The translations under genes and the position numbers were made by a program. DNA of 64,000 nt, from contig NZ_CP108054.1 of the NCBI RefSeq assembly GCF_036173125.1, positions 4,464,001 through 4,528,000 of the forward strand. The letters run 5' to 3'. Below are positions 1 through 8,129 of the stretch, piece after piece; position 1 is the first letter of the stretch; each line of letters starts with the position of its first letter. The notes beneath the pieces were generated by a model that worked only from the letters and a program-made list of their open reading frames with translations, did no database searches and was not told the origin of the DNA. Origin of the DNA: Streptomyces sp. NBC_00286 (GTDB lineage: Bacteria; Actinomycetota; Actinomycetes; Streptomycetales; Streptomycetaceae).

Positions 1-1091
1 CGGCTGCACAGCCGGGCGGAGAGCCGGGCGCGCAGTTCGGCGGAGTTCGGCAGTCCGGTGAGCGAGTCGTGCGAGGCGCGGTGGGCGAGCTGGAGCTCGC
101 GGCGCTTGCGCTCCTCGATGTCCTCGACGTGGGTGAGCAGGAAGCGCGGCCCGTCGGCGGCGTCCGCGACCACGCTGTTGCGCAGGGAGACCCAGACATA
201 CGTCCCGTCGCGGCGCCCGAGCCGCAGCTCGGCGCGCCCGCCTTCCGCGGACGTACGCAGCAGGGTGCCGATGTCCTCGGGGTGGACCAGGTCGGAGAAG
301 GAGTAGCGGCGCATCGCGGAGGCGGGGCGGCCGAGGAGGCGGCACAGCGCGTCGTTGGTCCGCAGGATGCGTCCGTGCTGGTCGCCGCCCATCTCGGCGA
401 TGGCCATGCCGGAAGGGGCGTACTCGAAGGCCTGGCGGAAGCTTTCCTCGCTGGCGCGCAGAGCCTGCTGCTCCCGCTCCAGGCGGACGAGGGCGCGCTG
501 CATGTTGGCCCTGAGCCGGGCGTTGCTGATCGCGATGGCCGCCTGGAACGCGTACATCTGCAGTGCCTCGCGCCCCCAGGCGCCGGGAATCCGTCCGTTG
601 CGCGGGCGGTCGACGGAGAGCACGCCGATCAGCTCGCCACAGGCGCCGCCGGGCACACCTGGCGTGTACATGGGCGCGAAGAGGCGGTCGGAGGGGTGCC
701 ACTCGTCCTCGAAGCGGGGCGGGGGGCCGTCGGTGTACCACTGCGGGACGTCGTCCTCGTCGAGGACCCAGCCCTCGGTGTGGGGTATGAAACGCAGGTC
801 GCCCCAGGCCTCGCCCATGTTCAGCCGGCGCTCCCAGGAGGCGCGGGAGCCGACACGGCCGGTGATGAGCGCCTCGGCGGCGGAGTTCCCGGCGAAGGCG
901 GCGACGACGAGGTCCCCGTCGGGGCGTACGAGATTCACGGCGGCGATTTCGTAGCCCAGACCCGTCACGACTCCGTCGGCGACGGTCTGCAGCGTGTCGG
1001 CCAGGCTGCGTGCCGTGTTCATGTCGGCCATGACCTGATGCAGCTGCCGCAGGGTCGCAAGACGGACGTACGGCTCCGACTCGGTCTCCAT
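1..1091 (-). CDS. cdgB: GAF-PAS-GGDEF diguanylate cyclase, N-terminal part (cdgB-like)
   Basis: The reading frame runs from an ATG at 1091 off the left edge, so about 363 residues are visible and the catalytic part of the GGDEF domain is missing. The N-terminus (METESEPYVRLATLRQLHQV) starts a GAF domain (about 10-175). A PAS/PAC domain follows (about 215-330), then the start of a GGDEF domain with the DSLTGLPN signature at about 345. The family makes cyclic di-GMP from two GTP; in Streptomyces c-di-GMP acts through BldD to hold back sporulation. The domain order and the neighbouring terD gene fit S. coelicolor cdgB. The BldD-box-like site near 1290 fits the known control of cdgB by BldD. The symbol is assigned from recalled similarity, not a search. 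Confidence 0.85.
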   Translation of the reverse strand, partial: METESEPYVRLATLRQLHQVMADMNTARSLADTLQTVADGVVTGLGYEIAAVNLVRPDGDLVVAAFAGNSAAEALITGRVGSRASWERRLNMGEAWGDLRFIPHTEGWVLDEDDVPQWYTDGPPPRFEDEWHPSDRLFAPMYTPGVPGGACGELIGVLSVDRPRNGRIPGAWGREALQMYAFQAAIAISNARLRANMQRALVRLEREQQALRASEESFRQAFEYAPSGMAIAEMGGDQHGRILRTNDALCRLLGRPASAMRRYSFSDLVHPEDIGTLLRTSAEGGRAELRLGRRDGTYVWVSLRNSVVADAADGPRFLLTHVEDIEERKRRELQLAHRASHDSLTGLPNSAELRARLSARLCS

Positions 1092-1286
1092 GCTCGCTCT
1101 CCCCGAGACCTCGACAGCAACTCCAGAGTTGTCCGGGCTTCTCGCCTGTCTTCTCGTTCTGTACTGATCGACTACCGATTGTGGACTGGTCGCTTACCGA
1201 TCGCCTGGCCGATCCCCGGATCTCTTCTGGATCGCCTATCGATTGCAGCGTTCCCCGCCACTGAATCACAGCGCGCTCCCCACTCG

Positions 1287-1300
1287 GTACACAGGGTCAA
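1287..1300. promoter_or_regulatory. Candidate BldD box upstream of cdgB
   Basis: The sequence ggtACaCAGgGTcAa contains ACNCAGNGTNA, the core of the published BldD operator (TNACNC(A/T)GNGTNA); only the outermost T is missing. It lies about 200 bp upstream of the cdgB-like start, in a 534-bp intergenic stretch (1092-1625) that otherwise holds only runs of GATC/CGAT-like words and no gene. BldD with c-di-GMP is known to repress cdgB, so the position is sensible. Inferred from one match by eye. Confidence 0.5.
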
Positions 1301-1625
1301 CAAAATATGGCCCTTGTGACTCAAGTCACAGCTAAAGATGAGCAGTTGAGTGGAGTTTCTGCGTTTTCACCGTGCGTTTACTGAACGCGAATATGTGGAG
1401 CCTGTGAGGTTACCGGACACAGAGCGATCGCCGGCCGGACGCCGGTGACCGGACGGGGACAGACAGGCCGGCAGGGCCGCGGTCGGGCGTCGGTCCTAGG
1501 ACCCGTCTCGGGCGCTGGTCCGATGCGCGGACCGGAGCGGGGAGACTAGCGTCCGGTACGTGCTGACGACTCCTCCTGCCCCACGCGCGCCCCTCAACCC
1601 CACCGCTGACGGGCATGCTGATGGG

Positions 1626-2135
1626 GTGAGTGACGACGAGTTCCGCGCCGCCATGTCCCGGCTGGCCGCGGGCGTGGTGCTGGTGACCGCGCACGAGCCC
1701 GCGCTGGATCCCGAAGGGCCGGGAGGTGAGGACGTCGGAATGACGGCGACCGCCTTCATGTCCGTGTCCCTGGACCCGCCCCTGGTCCTGGTCAGCCTGC
1801 GCGAGGGTTCCCGCATGGACGACCTGCTCGACGAGCAGCCCCTGTGGGCGGTCTCGGTCCTCTCCGAGAGCCAGCGCCACATCGCGGGCCGCTTCGCCAT
1901 GAAGGGCCGTATCTCCGACCGCCTCCTCTTCGAGGACATTCCGTACGTACGCGGAGAGGCCTCCGGGGCGCTGCTCGTACGCGGCGCCCTGGCGACCCTG
2001 GAATGCAGGACCGAGCAGCGGGTGCCCGCGGGCGATCACACGCTGGTGATAGGGCGGGTGCTGACGGCTTCGGTGCCGAGTGCGGACGGGGGGCCGCTGA
2101 CGTACTTCAAGGGGCGGTACCGGCAGTTGGGGTAG
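1626..2135 (+). CDS. Flavin reductase-like FMN-binding protein
   Basis: This 169-residue protein has the flavin_reduct fold that binds FMN and often acts as the NAD(P)H:flavin reductase partner of monooxygenases. The N-terminal FRAAMSRLAAGVVLVTA and the central TATAFMSVSLDPPLVLVSL segments match the family core strand and FMN phosphate loop. I chose the GTG at 1626 (SDDEFRAAMS) because family members start close to this point. An in-frame GTG at 1560 would add 22 residues and lies just after a TAG-rich -10-like stretch, so a leaderless start there is possible. It is divergent from cdgB, with no monooxygenase next to it, so the physiological acceptor is unknown. Confidence 0.8.
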   Translation: MSDDEFRAAMSRLAAGVVLVTAHEPALDPEGPGGEDVGMTATAFMSVSLDPPLVLVSLREGSRMDDLLDEQPLWAVSVLSESQRHIAGRFAMKGRISDRLLFEDIPYVRGEASGALLVRGALATLECRTEQRVPAGDHTLVIGRVLTASVPSADGGPLTYFKGRYRQLG

Positions 2136-2187
2136 GCCGCCCCTCTGATGGGCGGCGAGCGGGAAGCCGACGCTTACGGGCCGGTCG

Positions 2188-2613
2188 TCACCAATCGCGT
2201 CCGGAGCGTCCGCGCTTGGTCTCGGAGCGCTGCTTCTTCTGCCGCAGCCGGCGTTCGTTGATGCCGCGGGGGATGCGGGTGGTCCGGCGGGGCTTGGGCG
2301 GCGGGGCGGTGGCTTCGGCGAGCAGGGCGGCGAGGCGGACGGCGGCGGTCTCGCGGTTGCGCCACTGAGAACGGTGTTCGGAGGCTCGTACGCTGATGAC
2401 TCCGTCGACGAGCTTCGGGGCGAGCCGTTCGAGGGCACGGGCCTTCCACACCTCGGGCAGGGCTTCCGTCTTCGCGAGGTCGAACCGCAGCTCCACCTGA
2501 GTGTCGCTCGTGTTGACATGCTGGCCACCGGGCCCCGAGGAGCGCGAGAAACGCCACACCAGCTCGGCCTCTGGGAGCGAGACGGAGCCGCGGATGACGT
2601 AGGGACCAGACAT
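2188..2613 (-). CDS. arfB: Alternative ribosome-rescue factor / peptidyl-tRNA hydrolase ArfB (YaeJ)
   Basis: This 141-residue class-I release-factor-like hydrolase releases the nascent chain from ribosomes stalled without a stop codon. The catalytic GGQ is at residues 29-31 in the context SSGPGGQHVNT. The basic C-terminal tail (RRLRQKKQRSETKRGRSGR) is the part that enters the empty mRNA channel in ArfB. There is no stop-codon-reading domain, which separates it from true release factors. The ATG at 2613 (MSGPYVIRG) matches where homologues start; an upstream GTG at 2649 would add 12 residues. It converges with the flavin reductase gene. Confidence 0.9.
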   Translation of the reverse strand: MSGPYVIRGSVSLPEAELVWRFSRSSGPGGQHVNTSDTQVELRFDLAKTEALPEVWKARALERLAPKLVDGVISVRASEHRSQWRNRETAAVRLAALLAEATAPPPKPRRTTRIPRGINERRLRQKKQRSETKRGRSGRDW

Positions 2614-2821
2614 GGCTCCATGGTCGCGCGTGTGTCCGGTCCACGTCACGCGCTTTTTCCAGGGCCCTGGGCCTCTCGGGTAAAGAAAGTAAAGAGGGCG
2701 GAACCTGGGGGACCCCCCGCGGCGTTCATAGGGGTGACGGTAGCTTCGTCCCCGTACGAAGCACTGAGTTCAACGCACCGCACTTGTCGCACGTACGTCA
2801 ACGATGGAAGGACTCCCAACA

Positions 2822-3397
2822 ATGGCTGTAAGCCTGTCCAAGGGTGGCAACGTCTCGCTCACCAAGGAGGCTCCGGGCCTGACCGCTGTCACCGTGGGCC
2901 TCGGCTGGGACGTCCGCAGCACCACGGGGACCGACTTCGACCTGGACGCCTCGGCCATCGCGGTCAACCCCGAGGGCAAGGTCTACTCGGACGGTCACTT
3001 CATCTTCTTCAACAACAAGCAGACCCCGGACCAGACCATCGTCCACACCGGCGACAACCGCACGGGTGAGGGCGCGGGCGACGACGAGGCGATCAACGTC
3101 AACCTCGCGGGCCTGCCCGCCGACATCGACAAGATCGTCTTCCCGGTCTCCATCTACGACGCCGAGACCCGCTCCCAGAACTTCGGCCAGGTCCGCAACG
3201 CCTACATCCGCATCGTCAACCAGGCCGGCGGCACGGAGATCGCCCGCTACGACCTGTCCGAGGACGCCGCCACCGAGACGGCGATGGTCTTCGGCGAGCT
3301 GTACCGCAACGGCGCCGAGTGGAAGTTCCGCGCGGTGGGCCAGGGCTACGCCTCGGGCCTCGTGGGCATCGCCCAGGACTTCGGCGTGAACGTCTGA
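2822..3397 (+). CDS. terD: TerD-family calcium-binding stress protein
   Basis: This 191-residue protein covers the full TerD domain. It has the typical opening [19 protein letters not shown] and conserved acidic calcium-binding stretches such as [17 protein letters not shown] and [10 protein letters not shown]. TerD proteins are cytosolic, bind Ca2+ and are linked to tellurite resistance and general stress; Streptomyces carries many paralogues tied to development. The start at 2822 is supported by GGAAGGA about 10 nt upstream; the upstream ATG at 2804 lies inside that ribosome-binding site. A strong hairpin follows, so it is probably monocistronic. Confidence 0.92.
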   Translation: MAVSLSKGGNVSLTKEAPGLTAVTVGLGWDVRSTTGTDFDLDASAIAVNPEGKVYSDGHFIFFNNKQTPDQTIVHTGDNRTGEGAGDDEAINVNLAGLPADIDKIVFPVSIYDAETRSQNFGQVRNAYIRIVNQAGGTEIARYDLSEDAATETAMVFGELYRNGAEWKFRAVGQGYASGLVGIAQDFGVNV

Positions 3398-3419
3398 GGT
3401 TCAGCACGCCTGTTTTTTC

Positions 3420-3452
3420 GGAGCCCCCGGTCACTTGGTGACTGGGGGCTCC
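3420..3452 (+). terminator. Hairpin terminator after terD
   Basis: GGAGCCCCCGGTCAC is followed after TTG by its near-perfect complement GTGACTGGGGGCTCC, then by gcccttttg. It begins 22 bp after the terD stop. Confidence 0.85.
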
Positions 3453-3609
3453 GCCCTTTTGCGCGGGGCCTCCTGACGAGCCGAAACCAGGGTCCGGGGT
3501 GAGCGGGGTGCCGCTCCGGGACCCGTCCCGGACACCTCCGCCGATGCTGTGTGCCTGGCTGTCGGGCCGACTGGCCGACTGGCCGTCGCACGAGCGAGGG
3601 GGACAAGGC

Positions 3610-4026
3610 ATGGACGCCACATGGGCGGTCGCTGTTGTCATGGGGGCGCAGACGACGGCCGTGCTGATCCTCCCCGCCGACGGCCGGGCTGGGCTGAAGG
3701 CGCTCCTGGCCACCGTCTCCCTGCTCCTCGGTGAGGCGATGCTCGTCGGTGGCATGGACGGCGAGATCCTTCTCGCTGCCATGGCGTTGCTCTTGGGAGG
3801 ACTGTTGTTCCTCGCGGAGCTGGCGGCAAGTCGCGACAGCCAACTGGTCCCGCTCCTGTGGATGGTCTGTGGAGGCTGGGGGATGGTCCTGATGGTGTGG
3901 CGACGCGACGACCTGGTCGAGTGGATGGAGACCAACCGCTCAGACCTGGCCGCCACTTGCTTGTCCGCCGCATTCCTCTTGGGCACGCTGGCGATGCGCC
4001 GTCGGCGGCTGCGGGAGACGCGCTGA
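3610..4026 (+). CDS. Small integral membrane protein, unknown function
   Basis: Starting at the ATG at 3610 (after a GAGGGGG ribosome-binding site), the product is 138 residues. It has about four hydrophobic segments: near residues 5-22, 28-45, 48-66 and 82-97, with a last one around 113-128. It ends in a basic tail (RRRRLRETR). The orientation and spacing suggest its own transcript, after the terD terminator. No domain is recognised. Upstream in-frame ATGs (3499, 3544) would add a proline-rich stretch that does not look coding. Confidence 0.55.
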   Translation: MDATWAVAVVMGAQTTAVLILPADGRAGLKALLATVSLLLGEAMLVGGMDGEILLAAMALLLGGLLFLAELAASRDSQLVPLLWMVCGGWGMVLMVWRRDDLVEWMETNRSDLAATCLSAAFLLGTLAMRRRRLRETR

Positions 4027-4067
4027 CGGTCTCGTCGGGAGGATCGCGACCTTGCCCCTTCGTCTCC

Positions 4068-4532
4068 TCATGGAGCGGGACACGACAAGGTGGGCGACGA
4101 GAGGTTGGGTGAACACGTGACCAGGGCCAGGCACAGAAACTGCGGTCGGCTGAGGTAGACGCCCGTAGATACGTCCCCGCCCCAGGTCAGCCTGGCGGCG
4201 GCCGAGGCGACAAGGAATGCGATTCGCACTGGTTCCCGCTCATGGAGGGAGTCGTACCGGGGTGCGTACTGGACGAGTTGGCCTTCCAGCCATGCCGCGG
4301 CCTCCTTCGGCTCCTCCCATGTGCCTCGGACGAGGCCAGCCGGTTTCAAGAGCCAATGGGCCGTCTCGACAGGCGGCACCTCGGACACCCGGAACTCGGC
4401 CGCCGCTTGTCGATGCCGCCGTACGACATCCGGGTCGCACCCGGGAGCGGGATCCGCGGGGGCGGGCCTGCGGATCCCCTCCTGGTCGAAGCGAGCTTTG
4501 TCGCCCACCCACAGGTAGCCATGGTGGTGCAA
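4068..4532 (-). CDS. Hypothetical protein with TTG start, last gene of a whiJ-like operon
   Basis: Coding signal continues on the minus strand beyond the DUF397 stop at 4547. Translation from the TTG at 4532, preceded by AGGAAG, gives 154 residues with good third-position GC. The core (VGDKARFDQEGI, PPVETAHWLLKPAGLVRGTWEEP, RIAFLVASAAARLTWGGDVS) reads like a folded globular protein with a helix-rich C-terminal half. It follows the DUF397 gene by only 14 nt on the same strand, so it is probably co-transcribed with the XRE/DUF397/DUF6879 genes above it. I do not recognise the family. Confidence 0.6.
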   Translation of the reverse strand: MHHHGYLWVGDKARFDQEGIRRPAPADPAPGCDPDVVRRHRQAAAEFRVSEVPPVETAHWLLKPAGLVRGTWEEPKEAAAWLEGQLVQYAPRYDSLHEREPVRIAFLVASAAARLTWGGDVSTGVYLSRPQFLCLALVTCSPNLSSPTLSCPAP

Positions 4533-4546
4533 CTGAGCTTCCTGTC

Positions 4547-4777
4547 CTACGCGCCGAGGCCGAAGCGAGCGGGGTCGATCCCGGCCGCGTCGAGTTCGGC
4601 CGTGGTGAACCTGAGGGGTTCCGCGTTCGGCTTCTTGCTGTCGCCCATGGCCCACGCGTCGCGACCAATCCGGGCCAGCGTCACGCAGGATTCACCATCG
4701 GGGTGGGTGTTGCCACCGCAGGCCTTGGAGAACTGAGCTCCGTCAATGGGCATGCAGTAAAGGTCGTTTCCGTTCAT
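4547..4777 (-). CDS. DUF397 domain protein
   Basis: This 76-residue acidic protein has the DUF397 pattern: an N-terminal strand, a Cys-containing ESCVTLARI and a conserved GDSKKPNAEPLRFT. DUF397 proteins are encoded next to XRE/DUF5753 regulators throughout Streptomyces, as in whiJ-type clusters and the Scr1/Scr2 pair of S. coelicolor, and are thought to modulate their partner regulator. Here the partner is the XRE gene at 5199-6038, with one small gene between. It lacks the usual N-terminal W-x-KSSYS box and has extra Cys residues, so it is a divergent member. Confidence 0.75.
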   Translation of the reverse strand: MNGNDLYCMPIDGAQFSKACGGNTHPDGESCVTLARIGRDAWAMGDSKKPNAEPLRFTTAELDAAGIDPARFGLGA

Positions 4778-4823
4778 GGCTTACCTCTCTGACTGTTTGG
4801 AGGGAAGGGGAGTTGGGCGGAAA

Positions 4824-5144
4824 TCAGGTCCAACTGGATTCGTCACAGGCGTTCTTCGAAACGAGGAAAACCCCCGGCCCCTGCGCCATAGTCCTGTCCC
4901 GGCAGAGCTCCTGCAGGACGGACCTGTTACTCCCGGTGGCCTTGGCAAGGTGGTCGACGAGAAGCTCCGCCTCTGAAGGGAGGAGGACCATCTCCGTGTC
5001 CGCCACGTGCCGACCGTTCTTCGTCAGCCAGACAGGAATACGAATGCGTCCGTCATCGTCCTTGTAGGCAGGGCGACTTGGAATCGGGTCCATGCGCCAG
5101 CCTCGGGCGACTGGTTCGCGCGTCGGCTTCGGGTTGGTTGGCAT
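4824..5144 (-). CDS. Hypothetical protein between XRE and DUF397 genes
   Basis: This 106-residue soluble protein has no recognised domain. The central part (RIRIPVWLTKNGRHVADTE) resembles a small beta-rich module, followed by a helix (EAELLVDHLAKATG). No good ribosome-binding site decides the start. The ATG at 5144 is used, and an internal ATG at 5093 (MDPIPSRPAYK) is an alternative that would remove a basic leader. It sits in the same direction between the XRE regulator and DUF397, so a role in that regulatory module is likely by context only. Confidence 0.6.
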   Translation of the reverse strand: MPTNPKPTREPVARGWRMDPIPSRPAYKDDDGRIRIPVWLTKNGRHVADTEMVLLPSEAELLVDHLAKATGSNRSVLQELCRDRTMAQGPGVFLVSKNACDESSWT

Positions 5145-5198
5145 GCATTCATCTTCGGACCGTCATCCACTCAACTCCAGGTCTATTCCTGTGGTGGA

Positions 5199-6038
5199 CT
5201 AAAGATCAACCCGATACGTTTCTGCCCAATCAGCGAACTGCTGCCGCGCGACGTCTCCGAAGAGCGCGAGCCGCTCGAACTGGTCGAATACGGCTCGGTG
5301 TTCAGCAATATCCCGAGAATCCCGAAACACCAGGCGTCCCGTGAAGTTCTCCACGGTTGCCAGGCGGTCGTCGTAGACCGTGAAGGTGTTCATCGGCCCA
5401 CGCGGCATCGCGGCACCGACCGGAAGAACCCCCAGACGCACATTGGGGAGATGTGACAGCGACACCAACCTATCGATCTGCACAGCCATCGCCGGGAAGG
5501 GCACGATCGCCCATCTCGCAGCCTGCTCTGTCAGCAGGAAGGTGAAGTGCTTCGACGTGTCGTAGAGGACAGCCTGCCGCGCGAGCTTGCGAGCAACTGT
5601 GGTGGAGACGTCCCCTGGAGAATGGGTCAGGCTCGCTCTCACATACTCCGGAGTGGCGAGCAAACCCGTGATCATACTGGGAAGGAAGTACCGCAGTTCC
5701 GTGTACTCGGCCTCCAGCGCCGCCAGTTCAATCTGCCGCTTCTCCAGGCCTCTGCGCCTCGAGGATCGCTTGTCCTGCCATTCGGTATTGGCAATTCGAG
5801 CCAGCGCCAAGACGTCAGCGAGAACCTCCGGAGGCGCGTCAAGTGCTCGCAGGATCCGTTCGACGTCCATGAGCCTGGGCGTCTTTTTGCCCGTCTCAAA
5901 TTTGCTGATCTGCGACTGAGACATATTGCAACGCCGAGCGAGCCGGTCCCCTGTGAGACCGGCCCGCTTCCGCAGTTCTCGCAGCCTGCTGGCCAAGTCG
6001 CTCTTGGACTGGCCCAGTTGCTCAGGCTCGTATGTCAC
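5199..6038 (-). CDS. XRE-family regulator with DUF5753 ligand-like domain (WhiJ-like)
   Basis: This 279-residue protein has an N-terminal helix-turn-helix (about 16-70, with MSQSQISKFETGKKTPR as the recognition part). A DUF5753 domain follows (about 95-275) with the family motifs FLPSMITGLLATPEYVR and MPRGPMNTFTVYDD. Such proteins are pathway or development regulators in Streptomyces and act with DUF397 partners. The start overlaps the end of the DUF6879 gene by 17 nt, showing translational coupling. The gene is the core of a six-gene minus-strand cluster from 6751 to 4068. Confidence 0.88.
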   Translation of the reverse strand: MTYEPEQLGQSKSDLASRLRELRKRAGLTGDRLARRCNMSQSQISKFETGKKTPRLMDVERILRALDAPPEVLADVLALARIANTEWQDKRSSRRRGLEKRQIELAALEAEYTELRYFLPSMITGLLATPEYVRASLTHSPGDVSTTVARKLARQAVLYDTSKHFTFLLTEQAARWAIVPFPAMAVQIDRLVSLSHLPNVRLGVLPVGAAMPRGPMNTFTVYDDRLATVENFTGRLVFRDSRDIAEHRAVFDQFERLALFGDVARQQFADWAETYRVDL

Positions 6039-6555
6039 CGTGCTCTTTCACGTACTCGGCGAAGGGCACCGCGTGGAGCATCGCGATACGCCTCCATTCC
6101 CGGTAGGGCCCGAGGTCGCCTTCGAACATCTCGCGACTGATCTGCGTGCCATCCGGACGGAAATTCAGGTGAACGATCCGAGCGTCATCGAACATCCACC
6201 AATCCTGGCCGGTCAGATGGAGGCCGTACTCCTCATCCGTGACATCGAGGATCCTGATGTCCTCACCGGCCTCGATGTTGCCTGGGATACCCCATGCGAA
6301 CTGGTACCGCTGATAGTCGGTCAGCGGGCGACGCACCACTCTCACACGGCCGATGCGCCTGCCGGAGGCGACGTATCCGCGTACGCGCTCGTGCCAGCGC
6401 GCGTTGTGGTCACCTGGTTTGGGTTCTCCCCGAAGGAAGCGCGCGATGTTTTCGGCCTCTCTGGGCATGGTGTAGGTCGGCTGGGCCTCGAAGCGCCAGG
6501 CCTCTCGCTCGTAGGCGTCGAACACCGCCCGCCAATCATCACCATCCAAGAGCAC
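6022..6555 (-). CDS. DUF6879-type protein of the whiJ-like module
   Basis: This 177-residue protein opens with LLDGDDWRAVFDAYEREAWRFE, typical of the DUF6879 proteins found beside XRE/DUF5753 genes. The GTG at 6555 is chosen because GGGAGG lies six bases upstream; a longer frame starting at 6711 overlaps the preceding gene and begins with low-complexity sequence. Many Trp/Arg residues and the motif PREAENIARFLRGE are visible. It ends inside the start of the XRE gene. Function is unknown; the constant linkage suggests a co-factor or effector of the regulator. Confidence 0.7.
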   Translation of the reverse strand: MLLDGDDWRAVFDAYEREAWRFEAQPTYTMPREAENIARFLRGEPKPGDHNARWHERVRGYVASGRRIGRVRVVRRPLTDYQRYQFAWGIPGNIEAGEDIRILDVTDEEYGLHLTGQDWWMFDDARIVHLNFRPDGTQISREMFEGDLGPYREWRRIAMLHAVPFAEYVKEHGDIRA

Positions 6556-6751
6556 GAACGGCCTCCCGCAGCACCGATTCCGGAATCTCGACGAGCCCTT
6601 CGCCATTGGGCACGGAGAATCCGTCGTAGACGTCACCTTGAACGACGATGGAGCTCCGCCCCGAGTGCCGGTAGACGTTCGGGCAGTCATCGTCGTCACA
6701 GTTCGGCCCATTCACCGTGCCAGTGAGCCGAGTCAATTCCTCACGTGCCAC
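6539..6751 (-). CDS. Small hypothetical protein heading the whiJ-like operon
   Basis: From the GTG at 6751 (GGGAGG just upstream) the product is 70 residues, with an acidic Cys cluster (NGPNCDDDDCPNVYRHSGRS) that could bind a metal, then a short beta-rich part (IVVQGDVYDGFSVPNGEG). The frame is also open from an ATG at 6787, which would add a basic leader. Its 3' end overlaps the DUF6879 start by 17 nt, so the two are translationally coupled. Similar small genes precede DUF6879 genes in other Streptomyces by recollection. No function is known. Confidence 0.6.
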   Translation of the reverse strand: MAREELTRLTGTVNGPNCDDDDCPNVYRHSGRSSIVVQGDVYDGFSVPNGEGLVEIPESVLREAVRALGW

Positions 6752-6838
6752 AAGACCTCCCGCTGCCCGGCCTCGAGCCGAGGCCATCCATGGACGACGT
6801 TACGGAGCGTGCCCGTGCGTGTCGAGATCGCCTCGGGG

Positions 6839-7048
6839 CTATTCCCGTTCCGGCATAAACGGGCCGCCCTTCAAGCTGCGTATCAGGGCCAGCAAGCCGT
6901 TTGGGGGCAGGGCGAGTACGTCGGTGGGGGTGTCGCTTTCGCGGAGGAGGACGTGGGGGTCGGTGTGGGCGAGTTCGAGGCAGTTCTCGCCGCCGGCCCC
7001 GGAGAAGGACGACTTCTGCCAGTTCACAGGCATGGTGTGGGCTCTCAC
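6839..7048 (-). CDS. DUF397 domain protein
   Basis: This 69-residue protein is a classic DUF397 member: VNWQKSSFSGAGGENCLELAH, then HVLLRESDTP and a C-terminal FxxLIxxLKGG-like end. The GTG at 7048 overlaps the stop of the upstream XRE gene (GTGA), which indicates translational coupling; the ATG at 7033 is another possible start. It pairs with the XRE/DUF5753 gene at 7045-7899, forming the second whiJ-like pair in 4 kb. Confidence 0.88.
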   Translation of the reverse strand: MRAHTMPVNWQKSSFSGAGGENCLELAHTDPHVLLRESDTPTDVLALPPNGLLALIRSLKGGPFMPERE

Positions 7049-7899
7049 AATTCTCGCGCGACGTCGTGGACGAACCGTCTGGAGCTCTCGGCGTCGAGCG
7101 CTGCTCGCTCCGCGAGGTCCAGCAGGGTGCCGTACTTCTTGAGCTGGGTGGCGATGCTGAGGAAGACGCCGCCCACGGCGCTGTCCACCTGGACCGTGTC
7201 CAGTTGAGGGACGACTCCCCCGGCGTAGAAGACCGGCTGAGTGGCCTCGACGAACTCTTCACTCGTGAAGGGGATGACCTTCAGCGTGACGGTGGGCCAC
7301 TCGGAGACCTCCAGCAGGTGGCCGAGCTGCGCCTGCGCGACCTTGCGCCCGCCGATCCGCATCCTCAGGGCCGCCTCGTGGATCACCACGGTGAAGGGCG
7401 GCGGAGCGTCGCGCTCGAAGATCTGGCGGCGCTTCAGCCTGAACTCCACGCGGACGTCCACCTCCTCGGGAGGGAGGGGCGGGATGTTGCCGCCGTAGAT
7501 CGCCCGCGCGTAGTCCTCCGTCTGGAAGGCGCCGGGGAGCGTCATCGGCTGGAGGGCGCGCAAGTACGTTGCGTGGTGCTCCAGTTCGGCCACGTCCAGG
7601 AAACCTGGGGCGAGGATTCCGCGGTACGCATCCCACCAGCCTTGCCCACGAGACTCCCGGGCGATCACGCTCAACGCGTCGACGAGTGCGGCGTCATCGC
7701 ACGCATAGAACACCGCCAGCCGCCGGATCCGCTCCTCGCTGATGCCCAGCCGACCCGCCTCGATGTGGCTGATCTTGGCCTGATCGGTCGACAGCAGGCC
7801 TGCGGCTTCGCGGGCCGTCCTGCCTGCGGCCTCCCTCAACTTCCGCAGTTCCGTACCGAGTCGGACCTGGCGAGCGGAGGGGTTATCTCTCAGTGGCAT
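7045..7899 (-). CDS. XRE-family regulator with DUF5753 domain
   Basis: From the ATG at 7899 (MPLRDNPSARQVRLG) the product is 284 residues: a helix-turn-helix at about 14-68 (STDQAKISHIEAGRLGI) and a DUF5753 domain from about 95 to the end, with LPGAFQTEDYARAI and RRQIFERDAPPPFTVVIHEAAL. It is divergent from a HATPase gene at 8130, with a short shared promoter region holding an inverted repeat. This trio (XRE, DUF397, HATPase) is the standard whiJ/abaA-like arrangement in Streptomyces. A DNA-binding regulator that controls its own divergent promoter is the best guess. Confidence 0.9.
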   Translation of the reverse strand: MPLRDNPSARQVRLGTELRKLREAAGRTAREAAGLLSTDQAKISHIEAGRLGISEERIRRLAVFYACDDAALVDALSVIARESRGQGWWDAYRGILAPGFLDVAELEHHATYLRALQPMTLPGAFQTEDYARAIYGGNIPPLPPEEVDVRVEFRLKRRQIFERDAPPPFTVVIHEAALRMRIGGRKVAQAQLGHLLEVSEWPTVTLKVIPFTSEEFVEATQPVFYAGGVVPQLDTVQVDSAVGGVFLSIATQLKKYGTLLDLAERAALDAESSRRFVHDVAREL

Positions 7900-7981
7900 G
7901 GGTTCCGTTCCTCTCGGCGTCCGAGTCTGCCGTGTCACGACGAGCAGGGTCCACTCACTCGAGTGAACCTTCCGGGGCAAT

Positions 7982-7997
7982 CTTGCTCCACTGCAAG
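7982..7997. promoter_or_regulatory. Candidate operator CTTGC-N6-GCAAG in the divergent XRE/HATPase promoter
   Basis: A perfect 5-bp inverted repeat, CTTGC tccact GCAAG, lies 83 bp upstream of the XRE start and 133 bp upstream of the HATPase start. Nothing else in the 230-bp gap is symmetrical. A dimeric XRE regulator encoded next to it would be the natural binder; this is inference. Confidence 0.4.
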
Positions 7998-8129
7998 GTT
8001 GCCCCTACCTTCGAACCCGTCAGCGCGCGGCACGCCAGTAAACCCGCAGTGCAGTCACCGACCCCACGGTGCCCGAGCCACGGTGGCCCCGCCGCGCAAC
8101 CCCTCTACACGAACGGAAAGTTGAAACCC

